Part shown: in pieces, positions 24,917 to 33,736 of the stretch
Numbering within the stretch: the first letter of the stretch is position 1
Layout of the letters: the number at the start of each line of letters is the position of its first letter
Assembly: GCA_029259695.1 (NCBI GenBank)
Contig: JAJDEQ010000164.1
Coordinates: 1-64,000, forward strand
Origin: Planctomycetota bacterium
GTDB taxonomy: Bacteria; Planctomycetota; B15-G4
Reading direction: 5' to 3'
DNA: 64,000 bases
The notes under the pieces: generated by a model
Seen by the model: the letters and a program-made list of their open reading frames with translations, nothing else
Told to the model about the DNA's origin: nothing
The model's database searches: none
Made by a program: the position numbers and the translations under genes

Positions 24917-27223
24917 TTGGGCAACGTGACCTCGACGCGGCCCATGATCCAACTCGTCCCGGGTGTGGAGGAGGGCGGTCCCCAGGCGAGCGCCGCAGCG
25001 CGGCCCGACCCGGCCGCGCAGGCCTCCACGCAGGGCTCGACTGCGGGCGACGTGCCGGCCGCGGATCTGCCGCCGGTGGACCTGCTGATCCCGGTGCACA
25101 ACGAGTGGCACGTGCTGCGTCCATGCCTGGAGTCGATCGAGCGCTTCACGAACTACCCCGGCCTGCGCGTCACCCTGCTCGACGACGGAAGCGACGCGTT
25201 CGTGCAGCGCCACATGCAGGCCTGGGTCGCCCGCGGCACCGACGAACAACCCCGCCACATGCTGCGCAACGATCGCGCCCTGGGCTTCGTGCGCAACAGC
25301 AACCGCGGCCTGCAGGCCTCCGACCGCGGCTACGTGGTGTTGCTCAACAGCGACACGGTGGTCACGCCGGGCTGGCTCCACAGGCTGGTCGACGCAGCCG
25401 ACAGCGACTCGACGATCGGCTGCGTCATGCCGATGAGCAACCAGTGCTCGTTCCACTCCCTGCGCGTCCCCATGGGCTGGAACATCTTCCAGTACGCGGC
25501 CGACGTGGGTCGGCGCATCGTCCGCACCTGCTACGACGCCGTCACCGTGGGCGGCTTCTGCGTGCTCTTCCGTCGCGGCGCGCTCGATGACGTGGGCCTC
25601 TTCGACGAGGCCTTCGGTCGAGGTTACGGCGAAGAGAGTGACTGGTGCATGCGCGCGCGCAGTCGTGGCTGGCGCGTGGTCGGCAGCGAAGACACCTTCG
25701 TCTACCACCGGGGCCGCGTGAGCTTCAAGGACTTCAAGGACCAGACGTTCCGCGAGGGCAACTACCGCCTGTTCATGCAGCGCTGGGGCGACGACTACAA
25801 GCGCGCCATGGCCGCGTGGTACGGCGTCGACGCCCTGCGGCCGCTGCGCGAGGCCTACGTGCGCATGGACGGGAGCGTCCCCCCGCCGATCCTGGCCGCA
25901 CTCGTCGACCGGGTGAAGATGGGCGGTCCCGTCTACGCGGCCACCGAAGCCCGACGCTACGTGCGCGACCAGGGCGGACTGGGGCGCATGACCTCGGTCA
26001 TCCGCGAGCGCGGTCTGGTACGCCGGGGCGAAGCCACCCAGCCGCACCCCCGCGGGTTCGTCTCCCGCGCACGGCCGCGCATCGTGTACGTCCTCGAGAA
26101 GTTCTCCATCTCGGGCGGCGTGCTCTCGGTCGTGCAACTGGTCAACCGGCTCACCCTGCTGGGCTGGGACGCCAAGATCGCCACACACCACGATCACGAT
26201 CAGACGCACCTCGGCGACTACATGCTCTACCACGAGCCGTACGTGTTCCCGTCTGCCGAGGCGATGATCGCCGACTTCCCGCCCACGGACATCGCCGTCG
26301 CCACCCTGTGGTCGACAGCCCACAAGCTCGGCCGGATCCTGGACCGCACCCGCGAGAGCACCCAGGCACCCGCGATCGTGCCCTGGTACTTCGTCCAGGA
26401 CGACGAGACGGGCTTCTTCGACAAGCGCGACAAGCAGGGGCCGCAGGCCGTCCACGAGAGCTACGACGTCATCCCCAACAAGATCGTGAAGACCGACTGG
26501 CTGGCCGACCTGCTCACCGAACGCGGCCACGCGAGCCACAAGATCCCCCTGGGCCTCGACCTCGACCTGTTCTACCCGCAGGATCCTGACGCACCACGGT
26601 CGATGCGCATCATCGGCATGGCCCGTCCGCGCACGCCGCGCCGGGGCTTCGCCGCCCTGGTGGACACCTTCCGCGCCGTCAAGCGCGCCCGGCCCCAGGT
26701 GGAGGTGTGCTTCTACGGCTGCACGAACCTCGCCGATCACGAACTCGACTTCGAGCACACCGACCTGGGTCTCGTGCCCCACGAACGGCTGCGGGCTCTC
26801 TACAATGAGGCGTCGATCCTGGTGGACACGTCGTCGTTCCAGGGCTTCGGCAGGATGGGACTGGAAGCGATGGCATGCGGCTGCGCCACGGTGCTCACGA
26901 AGTTCGGCGGCATCAACGAGTACGCGCGCGACGGCGAGAACTGCCTGCAGGTCGACCCCGCCGAGCGGGAGGCGACGCTCGCCGCGGTGCTGCGCGTGAT
27001 CGACGACGAGGCGCTGCGCCGGCGGCTCGTCCTCGCCGGCCTGGACACGGCGCAGGACTACTCGTGTGACGCCGAGGCCCGCCGCACGAGCCGCTTGTTC
27101 GCCGCCTCGCTGGGCGTGCACGCCGACGAACACACGGGCGCCGTGTTCACCGTGCGCCGGCCCGACGGCTCGACCCAGACCCGATCATCCAAGACCACCG
27201 GCCAGGACGGGGCCGGGGCCTGA
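24917..27223 (+). CDS. Double glycosyltransferase, GT2-GT4 fusion
   Basis: 768 residues. After an Ala/Pro-rich N-terminal tail comes a GT2 family domain (about 52-310): VDLLIPVHNEW, LLDDGSDAF, LLNSDTVVTPGW with the metal-binding SD, and FGRGYGEESDWCMRARSRGW as the acceptor/base region. A linker leads to a GT4-type GT-B domain (about 388-750) with FSISGGVLSVVQLVNRL, IPLGLDLDLFYP, and the nucleotide-sugar motif SSFQGFGRMGLEAMACGCATV with EYARDGENC. It could add two sugars in succession to a growing chain. The start is uncertain: TTG 24917 has GGGAG at about ten bases; GTG 24926 and ATG 24944 are alternatives. First gene of the polysaccharide locus. Confidence 0.9.
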   Translation: MGNVTSTRPMIQLVPGVEEGGPQASAAARPDPAAQASTQGSTAGDVPAADLPPVDLLIPVHNEWHVLRPCLESIERFTNYPGLRVTLLDDGSDAFVQRHMQAWVARGTDEQPRHMLRNDRALGFVRNSNRGLQASDRGYVVLLNSDTVVTPGWLHRLVDAADSDSTIGCVMPMSNQCSFHSLRVPMGWNIFQYAADVGRRIVRTCYDAVTVGGFCVLFRRGALDDVGLFDEAFGRGYGEESDWCMRARSRGWRVVGSEDTFVYHRGRVSFKDFKDQTFREGNYRLFMQRWGDDYKRAMAAWYGVDALRPLREAYVRMDGSVPPPILAALVDRVKMGGPVYAATEARRYVRDQGGLGRMTSVIRERGLVRRGEATQPHPRGFVSRARPRIVYVLEKFSISGGVLSVVQLVNRLTLLGWDAKIATHHDHDQTHLGDYMLYHEPYVFPSAEAMIADFPPTDIAVATLWSTAHKLGRILDRTRESTQAPAIVPWYFVQDDETGFFDKRDKQGPQAVHESYDVIPNKIVKTDWLADLLTERGHASHKIPLGLDLDLFYPQDPDAPRSMRIIGMARPRTPRRGFAALVDTFRAVKRARPQVEVCFYGCTNLADHELDFEHTDLGLVPHERLRALYNEASILVDTSSFQGFGRMGLEAMACGCATVLTKFGGINEYARDGENCLQVDPAEREATLAAVLRVIDDEALRRRLVLAGLDTAQDYSCDAEARRTSRLFAASLGVHADEHTGAVFTVRRPDGSTQTRSSKTTGQDGAGA

Positions 27224-27250
27224 CCGTCCCCAAGGGGCGAGGAGACGTTG

Positions 27251-28000
27251 ATGGAGATGCTCGAACGGATCGCCTCCACGGCACGCCGCGCCCTGCGGTT
27301 GCCGCGCAAGGTGAGCGAAGAGGAGTTCAAGCAGTGGCGGCGCACGTCACTCGACCCCGTGGTGCGCAGCGGTCGCTGCTACGTGCCCATGCCCGGGCTC
27401 GACGACACGCGTCACTACAAGGACAAGCAGAACCTGCATCACCTCGGCCGCTACGAATGGGTCGTGCGTGTGCTCTCGGCCGGCAAGACGCGCCCTGCAC
27501 GGTTGCTCGACTGCGCCTGCGGCGTGGGCTACGGCTCCGCCAAGCTGGCTGCGGTGGCCGACGCCGTGGAGGCCGTCGACTCGTTCGAGGCGGCCTTGCG
27601 CACGGCGGCCCAGCGCTACGATCGCACCAACCTCACCTGGCACCCGCGCGATGTCGCCGGACTGCGCGACCTGTTCGAAGCGGGCACCTTCGACGTGATC
27701 GTGAGTTTCCAGACGATCGAGAGCGTGGAGGACGACCAGCGCTTCCTCGACGACCTGCACGCCCTGCTGCGTCCGGGCGGCGTGCTGTTCATCGACACGC
27801 CGCTGCGCAAGCACCGTGTCGACAAGCCTGAGAACACCCATCACCGCCGCTACTACGCCGTCGACGACTGGCTCGACATGCTGATGCAGCGCTTCGAGAC
27901 GGTGACCGCCTTCGACGCACTCCCCGAGCTCGCCTTCCTGGAGCGCTGCGCCATGCCCCAGGGCGGCTCGATCGCCCGCTGCGTGAAGGCCGGCGGCTGA
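27251..28000 (+). CDS. SAM-dependent methyltransferase (class I)
   Basis: 249 residues with a Rossmann methyltransferase core: motif I LLDCACGVGYGSAKLA, acidic residue after strand 2 in VEAVDSF, and post-motif FDVIVSFQTIESVEDDQRFLDDLHALLRPGGVLFIDTP, as in Methyltransf_11 proteins of glycan loci. AGGAG at 27240-27244 precedes the ATG. The N-terminal 60 residues include YVPMPGLDDTRHYKDKQNLHHLGRYEW, likely binding the acceptor. Given its place between a glycosyltransferase and an ABC exporter, it probably methylates a sugar or a chain end; that is inference. Confidence 0.88.
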   Translation: MEMLERIASTARRALRLPRKVSEEEFKQWRRTSLDPVVRSGRCYVPMPGLDDTRHYKDKQNLHHLGRYEWVVRVLSAGKTRPARLLDCACGVGYGSAKLAAVADAVEAVDSFEAALRTAAQRYDRTNLTWHPRDVAGLRDLFEAGTFDVIVSFQTIESVEDDQRFLDDLHALLRPGGVLFIDTPLRKHRVDKPENTHHRRYYAVDDWLDMLMQRFETVTAFDALPELAFLERCAMPQGGSIARCVKAGG

Positions 28001-28020
28001 CGCCGCGGAGAGCGCCCGAC

Positions 28021-28740
28021 GTGGACCCCTCCCTCGAACACGATCGTTCCGAGCCCGGCGCGGGCGACCAGCCCGCGACCCTCGCGGCCATCGACTGGGA
28101 GCGTTACGGCTTCCTCGACATCGGCTGCTCGTCCGGGGGATCGCTCGATCACTGCACCCGCCGCTTCGACGTTCAGCGCGGTCTGGGCATCGACCTCGAC
28201 GGCACCAAGGTCGCCGCGGCGCGACAACGCGGGCTCGACGCCGTGCAGGGCGACGTGCTCGACATCGCCACCCGCGACGTGGTGCGCTTCGTCTCCATGA
28301 TGCAGTTCCTCGAACACCTGCCTGACTTCGAGCTGGTGGAACGCATCCTGGGCAAGGCCGCTGAGCTGGGCACCGACTTCCTCTACATCGACCACCCGTC
28401 CTTCGAAGACGAACAGATGCTGCTGGCCCACGGCCTGCGCCTCTACTACCACCGCTGGTCGGGGCACAAGAGTCACCTGCTGTGCACCGACTTCTTCGCC
28501 ATGTTCGAACGCCTGGGGTTGCTGCGCTACCACGTGCGCCCCCGCGGCCCGATCCGGGACTCCCGCCACCGCGCCGTGATCCCGGTCGGTCTGCCCAAGA
28601 ACCAGCGCGAGTACGATCGCGAACAGCACGGCCCCAAGGCCGAGGTGACCTTCGCCCGCCCGGTGTACCAGCACCTGGAGATCTTCGTGGCCCTGCGGCC
28701 CGTGACTGATCCGGAGTGGAAGCGGATCGTGCAACCGTGA
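28021..28740 (+). CDS. Methyltransferase-like protein
   Basis: 239 residues from GTG 28021. SAM-binding motif I is FLDIGCSSGGSLDHC, followed by GLGIDLDGTKVAAARQRG and VRFVSMMQFLEHLPDFELVERIL, a normal class I methyltransferase fold. The C-terminal half (DHPSFEDEQMLLAHGLRLYYHRWSG) is distinctive and may define the substrate. It lies 20 bases after the preceding methyltransferase and overlaps the ABC permease by four bases (GTGA 28737-28740). Likely glycan modification or chain-termination partner. Confidence 0.85.
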   Translation: MDPSLEHDRSEPGAGDQPATLAAIDWERYGFLDIGCSSGGSLDHCTRRFDVQRGLGIDLDGTKVAAARQRGLDAVQGDVLDIATRDVVRFVSMMQFLEHLPDFELVERILGKAAELGTDFLYIDHPSFEDEQMLLAHGLRLYYHRWSGHKSHLLCTDFFAMFERLGLLRYHVRPRGPIRDSRHRAVIPVGLPKNQREYDREQHGPKAEVTFARPVYQHLEIFVALRPVTDPEWKRIVQP

Positions 28741-29579
28741 GCGACCGCTCGGCGGCGCCGGCCGGTGCGATCCGCCCCGGCGATCTCGAGCACACCACGG
28801 GCAGCGCCGCGCGCGGTCACCAGTGGCGGGTGTTCCTGGGACTCACGCTGGCTGCCGCCCGGCGCGGCACGAGCGACCGCCTGTTGGGAGCGGCCTGGTG
28901 GCTGCTCGACCCGCTGATCCTGATCGGCGTGTACGCGCTCGTGTTCGGCGAGTGGCTCGGACTGCGCGAGGGACCCGAAGGCGCCGACTATCCCCTGTTC
29001 CTGGCCTGCGCACTCGTGCCCTGGCGCGCGTTCTCGCACGCCACGTCCGCGGGCGCCTCCGCGTTCACGCGCCACCGCCCGATGCTCACGTCCGTTCCGC
29101 TGTCGCGCCACACCGTCGTGCTCAGCGAACAGGCCGCGGCGTGGCTCGCGGGTCTGGCGGGCGTGGCCGTGCTGATCGCGTTCATGCTCCTCTACGACCA
29201 GCCCTTCGGGCTCGAACTGTTCGGCATCATCCCGGCTCTGGTCACGCTCGTGCTGCTGGGCATGGGCATCTCCTACGCGCTGTGCCCGCTCACCACGCTG
29301 CTGCCCGACGCGGGCAACCTGTGGTCGGCGGCGCTGCGCGTCGCCTGGTTCCTGAGCCCCGGGCTGTGGAGCATCGACCGCCTGTCGCCCGACACGCTCG
29401 CGTGGCTCATGGCCGTCAATCCCTTCGTGGGCGTGTTCGAGGGCATCCGACGGCCCGTGTTCGGACAGGCGCCCCCCTGGGAGGCCCTGGCCTGGTCGGC
29501 CGCCTGGGCCATCGCGCTGCTGCTCCTCGGACGTGGACTGTTCACCCGCCTGGCCCCCCGCGCGGTGCGCATGCTGTGA
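28737..29579 (+). CDS. ABC-2 type polysaccharide exporter permease (Wzm-like)
   Basis: 280 residues with six hydrophobic segments in the ABC-2 pattern. The N-terminal cytoplasmic part contains RGTSDRLLGAAWWLLDPLILIGVYALVFG, the conserved entrance of O-antigen and teichoic-acid exporters, and NPFVGVFEGIRRPVFG lies before the last helix, another family hallmark. It should form a dimeric channel that carries a lipid-linked polysaccharide across the inner membrane. GTG 28737 overlaps the previous stop; the downstream ATPase gene starts within its last codon (GTGA 29576-29579). Confidence 0.9.
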   Translation: MSDRSAAPAGAIRPGDLEHTTGSAARGHQWRVFLGLTLAAARRGTSDRLLGAAWWLLDPLILIGVYALVFGEWLGLREGPEGADYPLFLACALVPWRAFSHATSAGASAFTRHRPMLTSVPLSRHTVVLSEQAAAWLAGLAGVAVLIAFMLLYDQPFGLELFGIIPALVTLVLLGMGISYALCPLTTLLPDAGNLWSAALRVAWFLSPGLWSIDRLSPDTLAWLMAVNPFVGVFEGIRRPVFGQAPPWEALAWSAAWAIALLLLGRGLFTRLAPRAVRML

Positions 29580-30355
29580 CCACGACCAACCCCGTGATCG
29601 ACGCACGCGACCTGGGCATCCGCTTCCTGCGCGGCAGCCGGCGCGCCATGTTGCGCGCTGCGCTCGGCGACCTGTTCGGGCGCTCGCGTCCCGGCACGAC
29701 CACCGGGGGCGACGACGAGCCCGGCTCGCTGTGGGCCTTGCGACACGTCGACCTGCAGCTGCCCGCGGGCACCTGCCTGGGCGTGTGCGGCTCCAACGGT
29801 GCGGGCAAGACGACGCTCCTGCGCATGCTCGCCGGCATCTACGACCCGGACGAAGGCAGCGTGTCCGTCGCCGGCCGCACGAGCGTGCTGCTGTCCCTGG
29901 GCGCTGCCACCAGCCACCACCTGTCGGGACGCGACAACGTGCGGCTCGCGGGCAAGGTGCTCGGGCTCGAATCGCGACACATCGAGGCGCTGTACCCGCA
30001 GGTGTGTGAGTTCGCCGAACTCGACGCCGCCACCATGGCCACGCCGGTCCGCTACTACAGCTCGGGCATGCGCACCCGGCTGGGCTTCGCGATCGCGTCG
30101 GTGCTCGAGCCGGACGTGCTGCTGCTGGACGAGATCCTCGCCGTCGGCGATCAACGCTTCCGCACCAAGAGCGCCGCGCGGCTCGACGAGCTCATGGGGC
30201 GGGCGCGGGCGATCGTCGTGAGCAGTCACAGCGTGTCCTTCCTCAAGGAGCACTGCGACCACGGGCTCTGGATCGAGAACGGACGGGTGCAGGCCTGTGG
30301 CCCCGGGCTCGGCGCCTTCAACGAGTACGCACGCTTCGCGGGGATCCGCCCGTGA
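29576..30355 (+). CDS. ABC polysaccharide exporter ATPase (Wzt-like)
   Basis: 259 residues, a complete ATPase of the polysaccharide export type: Walker A GSNGAGKTT, a Q-loop region replaced by LSLGAATSHHLSGRDNVRL as usual in this subfamily, signature YSSGMRTRLGFA, Walker B VLLLDEILAVGD and switch SSHS. It lacks the C-terminal carbohydrate-binding domain of Wzt proteins that read a chain-end modification, so termination must be sensed otherwise or not at all. GTG 29576 overlaps the permease stop, and its own stop overlaps the next GTG at 30352. Confidence 0.93.
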   Translation: MTTTNPVIDARDLGIRFLRGSRRAMLRAALGDLFGRSRPGTTTGGDDEPGSLWALRHVDLQLPAGTCLGVCGSNGAGKTTLLRMLAGIYDPDEGSVSVAGRTSVLLSLGAATSHHLSGRDNVRLAGKVLGLESRHIEALYPQVCEFAELDAATMATPVRYYSSGMRTRLGFAIASVLEPDVLLLDEILAVGDQRFRTKSAARLDELMGRARAIVVSSHSVSFLKEHCDHGLWIENGRVQACGPGLGAFNEYARFAGIRP

Positions 30356-32118
30356 CTCGACCGACCGCGCCGCCAGCACCGCCGGTCGCCGCCAGCGGAC
30401 GCATCCTCGTGCTGGGCATGCACCGCTCGGGGACCTCCGCCGTGACCGGCCTGCTGCATCGGCTCGGGTGCTGGTTCGGCCCGGACGACGTCTCCACCGG
30501 CGCAAACGAGGAGAACCCCAAGGGGTTCTTCGAACGCCGTGACGTGCGCCGCCTCAACGACGCGCTGCTCGCCTCGGCCGCGGCCGACTGGGATCGCGTC
30601 GCGGGCTTCTCGTGCGACCGCATCCCACCCGACGCACGACGGGAGTTCAGGCGCCGCGCGCGCAGCCTGGTGTCGGAACTCGACGGACACCGCCCCTGGG
30701 TCGTCAAGGAACCACGGCTCGCGCTGCTGTTGCCGGAGTGGCTGGGCGTCGTCGAGCACCCGCTGATCGTACTCGTGCACCGCAACCCGCTCGAGGTGGC
30801 CGACAGCCTGGCGCACCGCAACGACTTCCCCCGGGACTTCGCGCTGGCCTTGTGGGAGGCGTACAACGTGATGGCCCTGGGCGTCACCCGTGAGCTGCCG
30901 CGCCTGATCGTCGCGTACGACGAGCTCGTCGCGGACCCGGCCGCGGCGGCCGGGCGCTGGGCCACCGCGCTGCAACGACTCGGAGTCACCGGGCTGGACG
31001 CGGATCCGACCACTGCCGCCGCATTCGTCGACCCCCGGCTGCACCGCTGTCGACGTCGCGCGGACGAACTCGACGAGGCCCTCACCCCGGCTCAGCTGGC
31101 GCTCCACCGGCGGCTGTGCAACGCCGATCGTCACGACGATCCTCCGACGCTCTCCGCGGCGGCCGGACGCGTGCTGTCCAACCACGAACGACGGACCCCG
31201 GCAGCCACCACGACCGCGAGCCGCTCGACGACGCCCCGCACGGACGCGACCGCGGAGGTCGCGCCGAGCCCGACCGACGCCGCAGCCGGCGCCGAGCACC
31301 ACGCGACGGCGGCGCTGGGGGGTCCGCGCCTGTCCCAGCTCCTGGCGCGCACGGCCACGCCCTACCGGACCCAGGCACTCTCCGCTCGGCGCTGGGCCGC
31401 CCACCGGTTCGCCCATGTGGTCGCCGCGTTCGAGGACATGACGTCGCGGGCAGCGATCACCTCGGTGCTCTCCGTCGGCTGCGGCCGCGGGTTGCCCGAG
31501 CTGCAACTCGCCGCCATGTTCCCCGGGATCGACTTCGTGTTGAGCGACATCGATCTCACGCGCGTACGGCTCGCCGGGCAGCTCGCCCGGCGCGAGAACC
31601 TGAGCAACGTGATCTTCGAGACCCTCGACGTGCTCGACCCGGCTCAGGGCCGCTTCGATGCGGTCATCAACGTCGAGCTGCTGACCCACCTGGAGCACGA
31701 CCGCCAGGCAGCTCGCGGCCTCCTGCAGCGGGCGCGGCGCTTCGTCTACACCTTCGTGCCCTTCTGCAGCGACGCCGACCTGGCCGACGAAGCGCTCACC
31801 CGACGCGCCCGCGACCACCACGGGTCGTACCGCATCGGCTACTCCCGCCGGTCACTGGCGGCCCTCTTCGCCCGGGACGGAGACGCGCCGGCAGGCGAGA
31901 CCGTCTGGCTGCGCAACGCACTCCACGCCGACGCGGCGGACGTGCGCGCCGAGATCGATCTGCTGAGCGCCGAGGAACTCGCCGCGGGCGAACCCGAGCT
32001 CATGGCGCGTGTCTTCGCCGACGTGCGCGACGAGCCGGCCGAGACGCGCCGACAGGCCCTCGCGCTCGAGCTGCTGCTCGCCGTGGACTTCCCGGAGCCC
32101 GGCGGGGTGGACGGATGA
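30352..32118 (+). CDS. Sulfotransferase-methyltransferase fusion
   Basis: 588 residues in two domains. Residues about 17-250 are a sulfotransferase: the PAPS 5'-phosphosulfate loop is GMHRSGTSAVTGLLHRLG, followed by WVVKEPRLALLLPEW and the 3'-phosphate segment VLVHRNPLEVADSLAHR. An Ala/Thr-rich linker (about 270-340) joins it to a class I methyltransferase domain (SVGCGRGLPELQLAAMFP, DIDLTRVRLAG, FDAVINVELLTHLEHDR). One polypeptide could thus sulfate and methylate the same glycan. The gene is coupled by 4-base overlaps at both ends. I know of no named family with this exact pair, but cannot search. Confidence 0.85.
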   Translation: MTRPTAPPAPPVAASGRILVLGMHRSGTSAVTGLLHRLGCWFGPDDVSTGANEENPKGFFERRDVRRLNDALLASAAADWDRVAGFSCDRIPPDARREFRRRARSLVSELDGHRPWVVKEPRLALLLPEWLGVVEHPLIVLVHRNPLEVADSLAHRNDFPRDFALALWEAYNVMALGVTRELPRLIVAYDELVADPAAAAGRWATALQRLGVTGLDADPTTAAAFVDPRLHRCRRRADELDEALTPAQLALHRRLCNADRHDDPPTLSAAAGRVLSNHERRTPAATTTASRSTTPRTDATAEVAPSPTDAAAGAEHHATAALGGPRLSQLLARTATPYRTQALSARRWAAHRFAHVVAAFEDMTSRAAITSVLSVGCGRGLPELQLAAMFPGIDFVLSDIDLTRVRLAGQLARRENLSNVIFETLDVLDPAQGRFDAVINVELLTHLEHDRQAARGLLQRARRFVYTFVPFCSDADLADEALTRRARDHHGSYRIGYSRRSLAALFARDGDAPAGETVWLRNALHADAADVRAEIDLLSAEELAAGEPELMARVFADVRDEPAETRRQALALELLLAVDFPEPGGVDG

Positions 32119-33707
32119 CGTCCGCGCGCCGACCCACCGACCCCGCACCCGCCCGCAGGACAGCGCTCGCTCCCCGCGCTGCACTCCTGTTGGTGCTCTC
32201 GCTGTGCGTCGCGTGCAGTACCGAAGACCACGACGTCGACCCCGCTCCGACGGCGTCCGCGACCGACGCGCGACCCAATCTGCTCGTCGTGTGCATCGAC
32301 ACCCTGCGTGCCGACCGCCTGGGCTTCATGGGCTACGAGCGCCCCACCAGTCCGTTCCTCGACGAACTCGCCGGCGCCGGCCACGTGTTCACATCGGCCT
32401 TCAGCACCTACCCGCGCACGCCCACCTCGATCGCCTCGCTGTTCACCAGCCTCTACCCCACCACCCACGGCACGATCGAGCGTCCCAACCTTCCGCTCGC
32501 CACGACGACGTTCGCCGAGCGGTTCTCCGCGGCCGGCTGGAGCACTGCCGCCGTCGTCACCAACCCGCACCTCTCGCCGGGTCTCGGGTTCGACCAGGGC
32601 TTCGACAGCTACGTGTACCTGAGCGGCCCGCACGCCAAGTCGCAGCCGCGTTCCGACGCGCTGGCGGACGGTCGCACGCCATCGAGCCCCGACGTGCGCT
32701 ACGCCCGGAGCGAGGGCGCGCTGTACTACGCCCGCGGCGACGGCGTGAACGCCGCCGCCCTCGACTGGCTCGACGAGCCGCGTGACACGCCGTTCCTGCT
32801 CTACCTGCACTACATGGACGTGCACAACCCGTACGTCTCGCCCGCCCCGTACCAGGACATGTTCGTCACGAGTCGCGCGCGGGACCTGTACTGCAAGGGC
32901 ACACCGCCGCCCGACGTGGAGGTGACCGACGCCGACGTCGAGTTCATGGGCGCCATCTACGACGGCCAGGTGCGCTACGTCGACGAGCTGTTGCGCGAGC
33001 TGTTCACCCAGCTCGAGCGGCGCGGCGTGCTCGACGACACGTTGCTGGTGTTCACCTCGGATCACGGCGACGAGCTGTTCGAACACGGTGGCTTCGGCCA
33101 CGGCACGACGCTGTACGACGAGCTGATCCACGTGCCGCTGCTGGTCTGGGCGCCGGGCACCGTGCCGCCGGGACGCACCGACGGCGTCGTCAGCCTGCTG
33201 GATGTGAGCCCGACCCTGGCCGAGCTCTACGGGCTGCCTCCCGGCAGCGCGACGTCCCCCGATGGCCGCCTGCGCCAGGACAGCCCCGCCGCCGCCGCCC
33301 TCGTGCAGGGCCTGAGCCTGTCCGCAACACTCGTCGGCCCACCCCGTCCCGCGACCGCCCGTGCCGTCGGCAGCGACCACGCAGCGCGCCCGTTCGTCAT
33401 GGCCGAGTGCATCACCGCCCGCGACGAATCCGGCGCCTGGCGTCCGCAGATCGCCGTCGTCGACGACGACTTCCACCTGCTGCACCGCTTCGAGACGGGC
33501 GCGAGCCGGCTCTACGACCGCCGGCGCGACCCGGGCCAGTCACGCGACATCTTCCCCGCCGCCGGTGCCGATGCCGACAGACTGGCACGCGAGGCCGCCG
33601 CGCTGCTCACGCGCTGCCGCACCCTGGCGCCGCTCTTCGATGCACCCACGATCGAGTACGACGAGCGCACCCGGGAGCAGCTGCGCGCCCTCGGCTACTT
33701 CCGCTAG
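32115..33707 (+). CDS. Sulfatase/alkaline-phosphatase-superfamily lipoprotein without the formylglycine Cys
   Basis: 530 residues. The signal peptide ends in a lipobox (SLCVACS, Cys34). The superfamily metal site is intact: VVCIDTLRADRLG with Asp62, and FTSDHGDELFEHGGFGHG. The catalytic motif, however, is RTPTSIASLFTSLYP, where the Cys or Ser of the C/S-x-P-x-R sulfatase motif is replaced by Thr102 and the Pro by Thr104. It is therefore probably not a formylglycine sulfatase; a Thr nucleophile is found in phosphoglycerol and phosphoethanolamine transferases of the same superfamily. It closes the polysaccharide operon and overlaps the sulfotransferase gene by four bases. Likely periplasmic modification of the exported glycan. 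Confidence 0.88.
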   Translation: MTSARRPTDPAPARRTALAPRAALLLVLSLCVACSTEDHDVDPAPTASATDARPNLLVVCIDTLRADRLGFMGYERPTSPFLDELAGAGHVFTSAFSTYPRTPTSIASLFTSLYPTTHGTIERPNLPLATTTFAERFSAAGWSTAAVVTNPHLSPGLGFDQGFDSYVYLSGPHAKSQPRSDALADGRTPSSPDVRYARSEGALYYARGDGVNAAALDWLDEPRDTPFLLYLHYMDVHNPYVSPAPYQDMFVTSRARDLYCKGTPPPDVEVTDADVEFMGAIYDGQVRYVDELLRELFTQLERRGVLDDTLLVFTSDHGDELFEHGGFGHGTTLYDELIHVPLLVWAPGTVPPGRTDGVVSLLDVSPTLAELYGLPPGSATSPDGRLRQDSPAAAALVQGLSLSATLVGPPRPATARAVGSDHAARPFVMAECITARDESGAWRPQIAVVDDDFHLLHRFETGASRLYDRRRDPGQSRDIFPAAGADADRLAREAAALLTRCRTLAPLFDAPTIEYDERTREQLRALGYFR

Positions 33708-33736
33708 CGACCGCACGAGCAGTGATCGCGTGAGCG

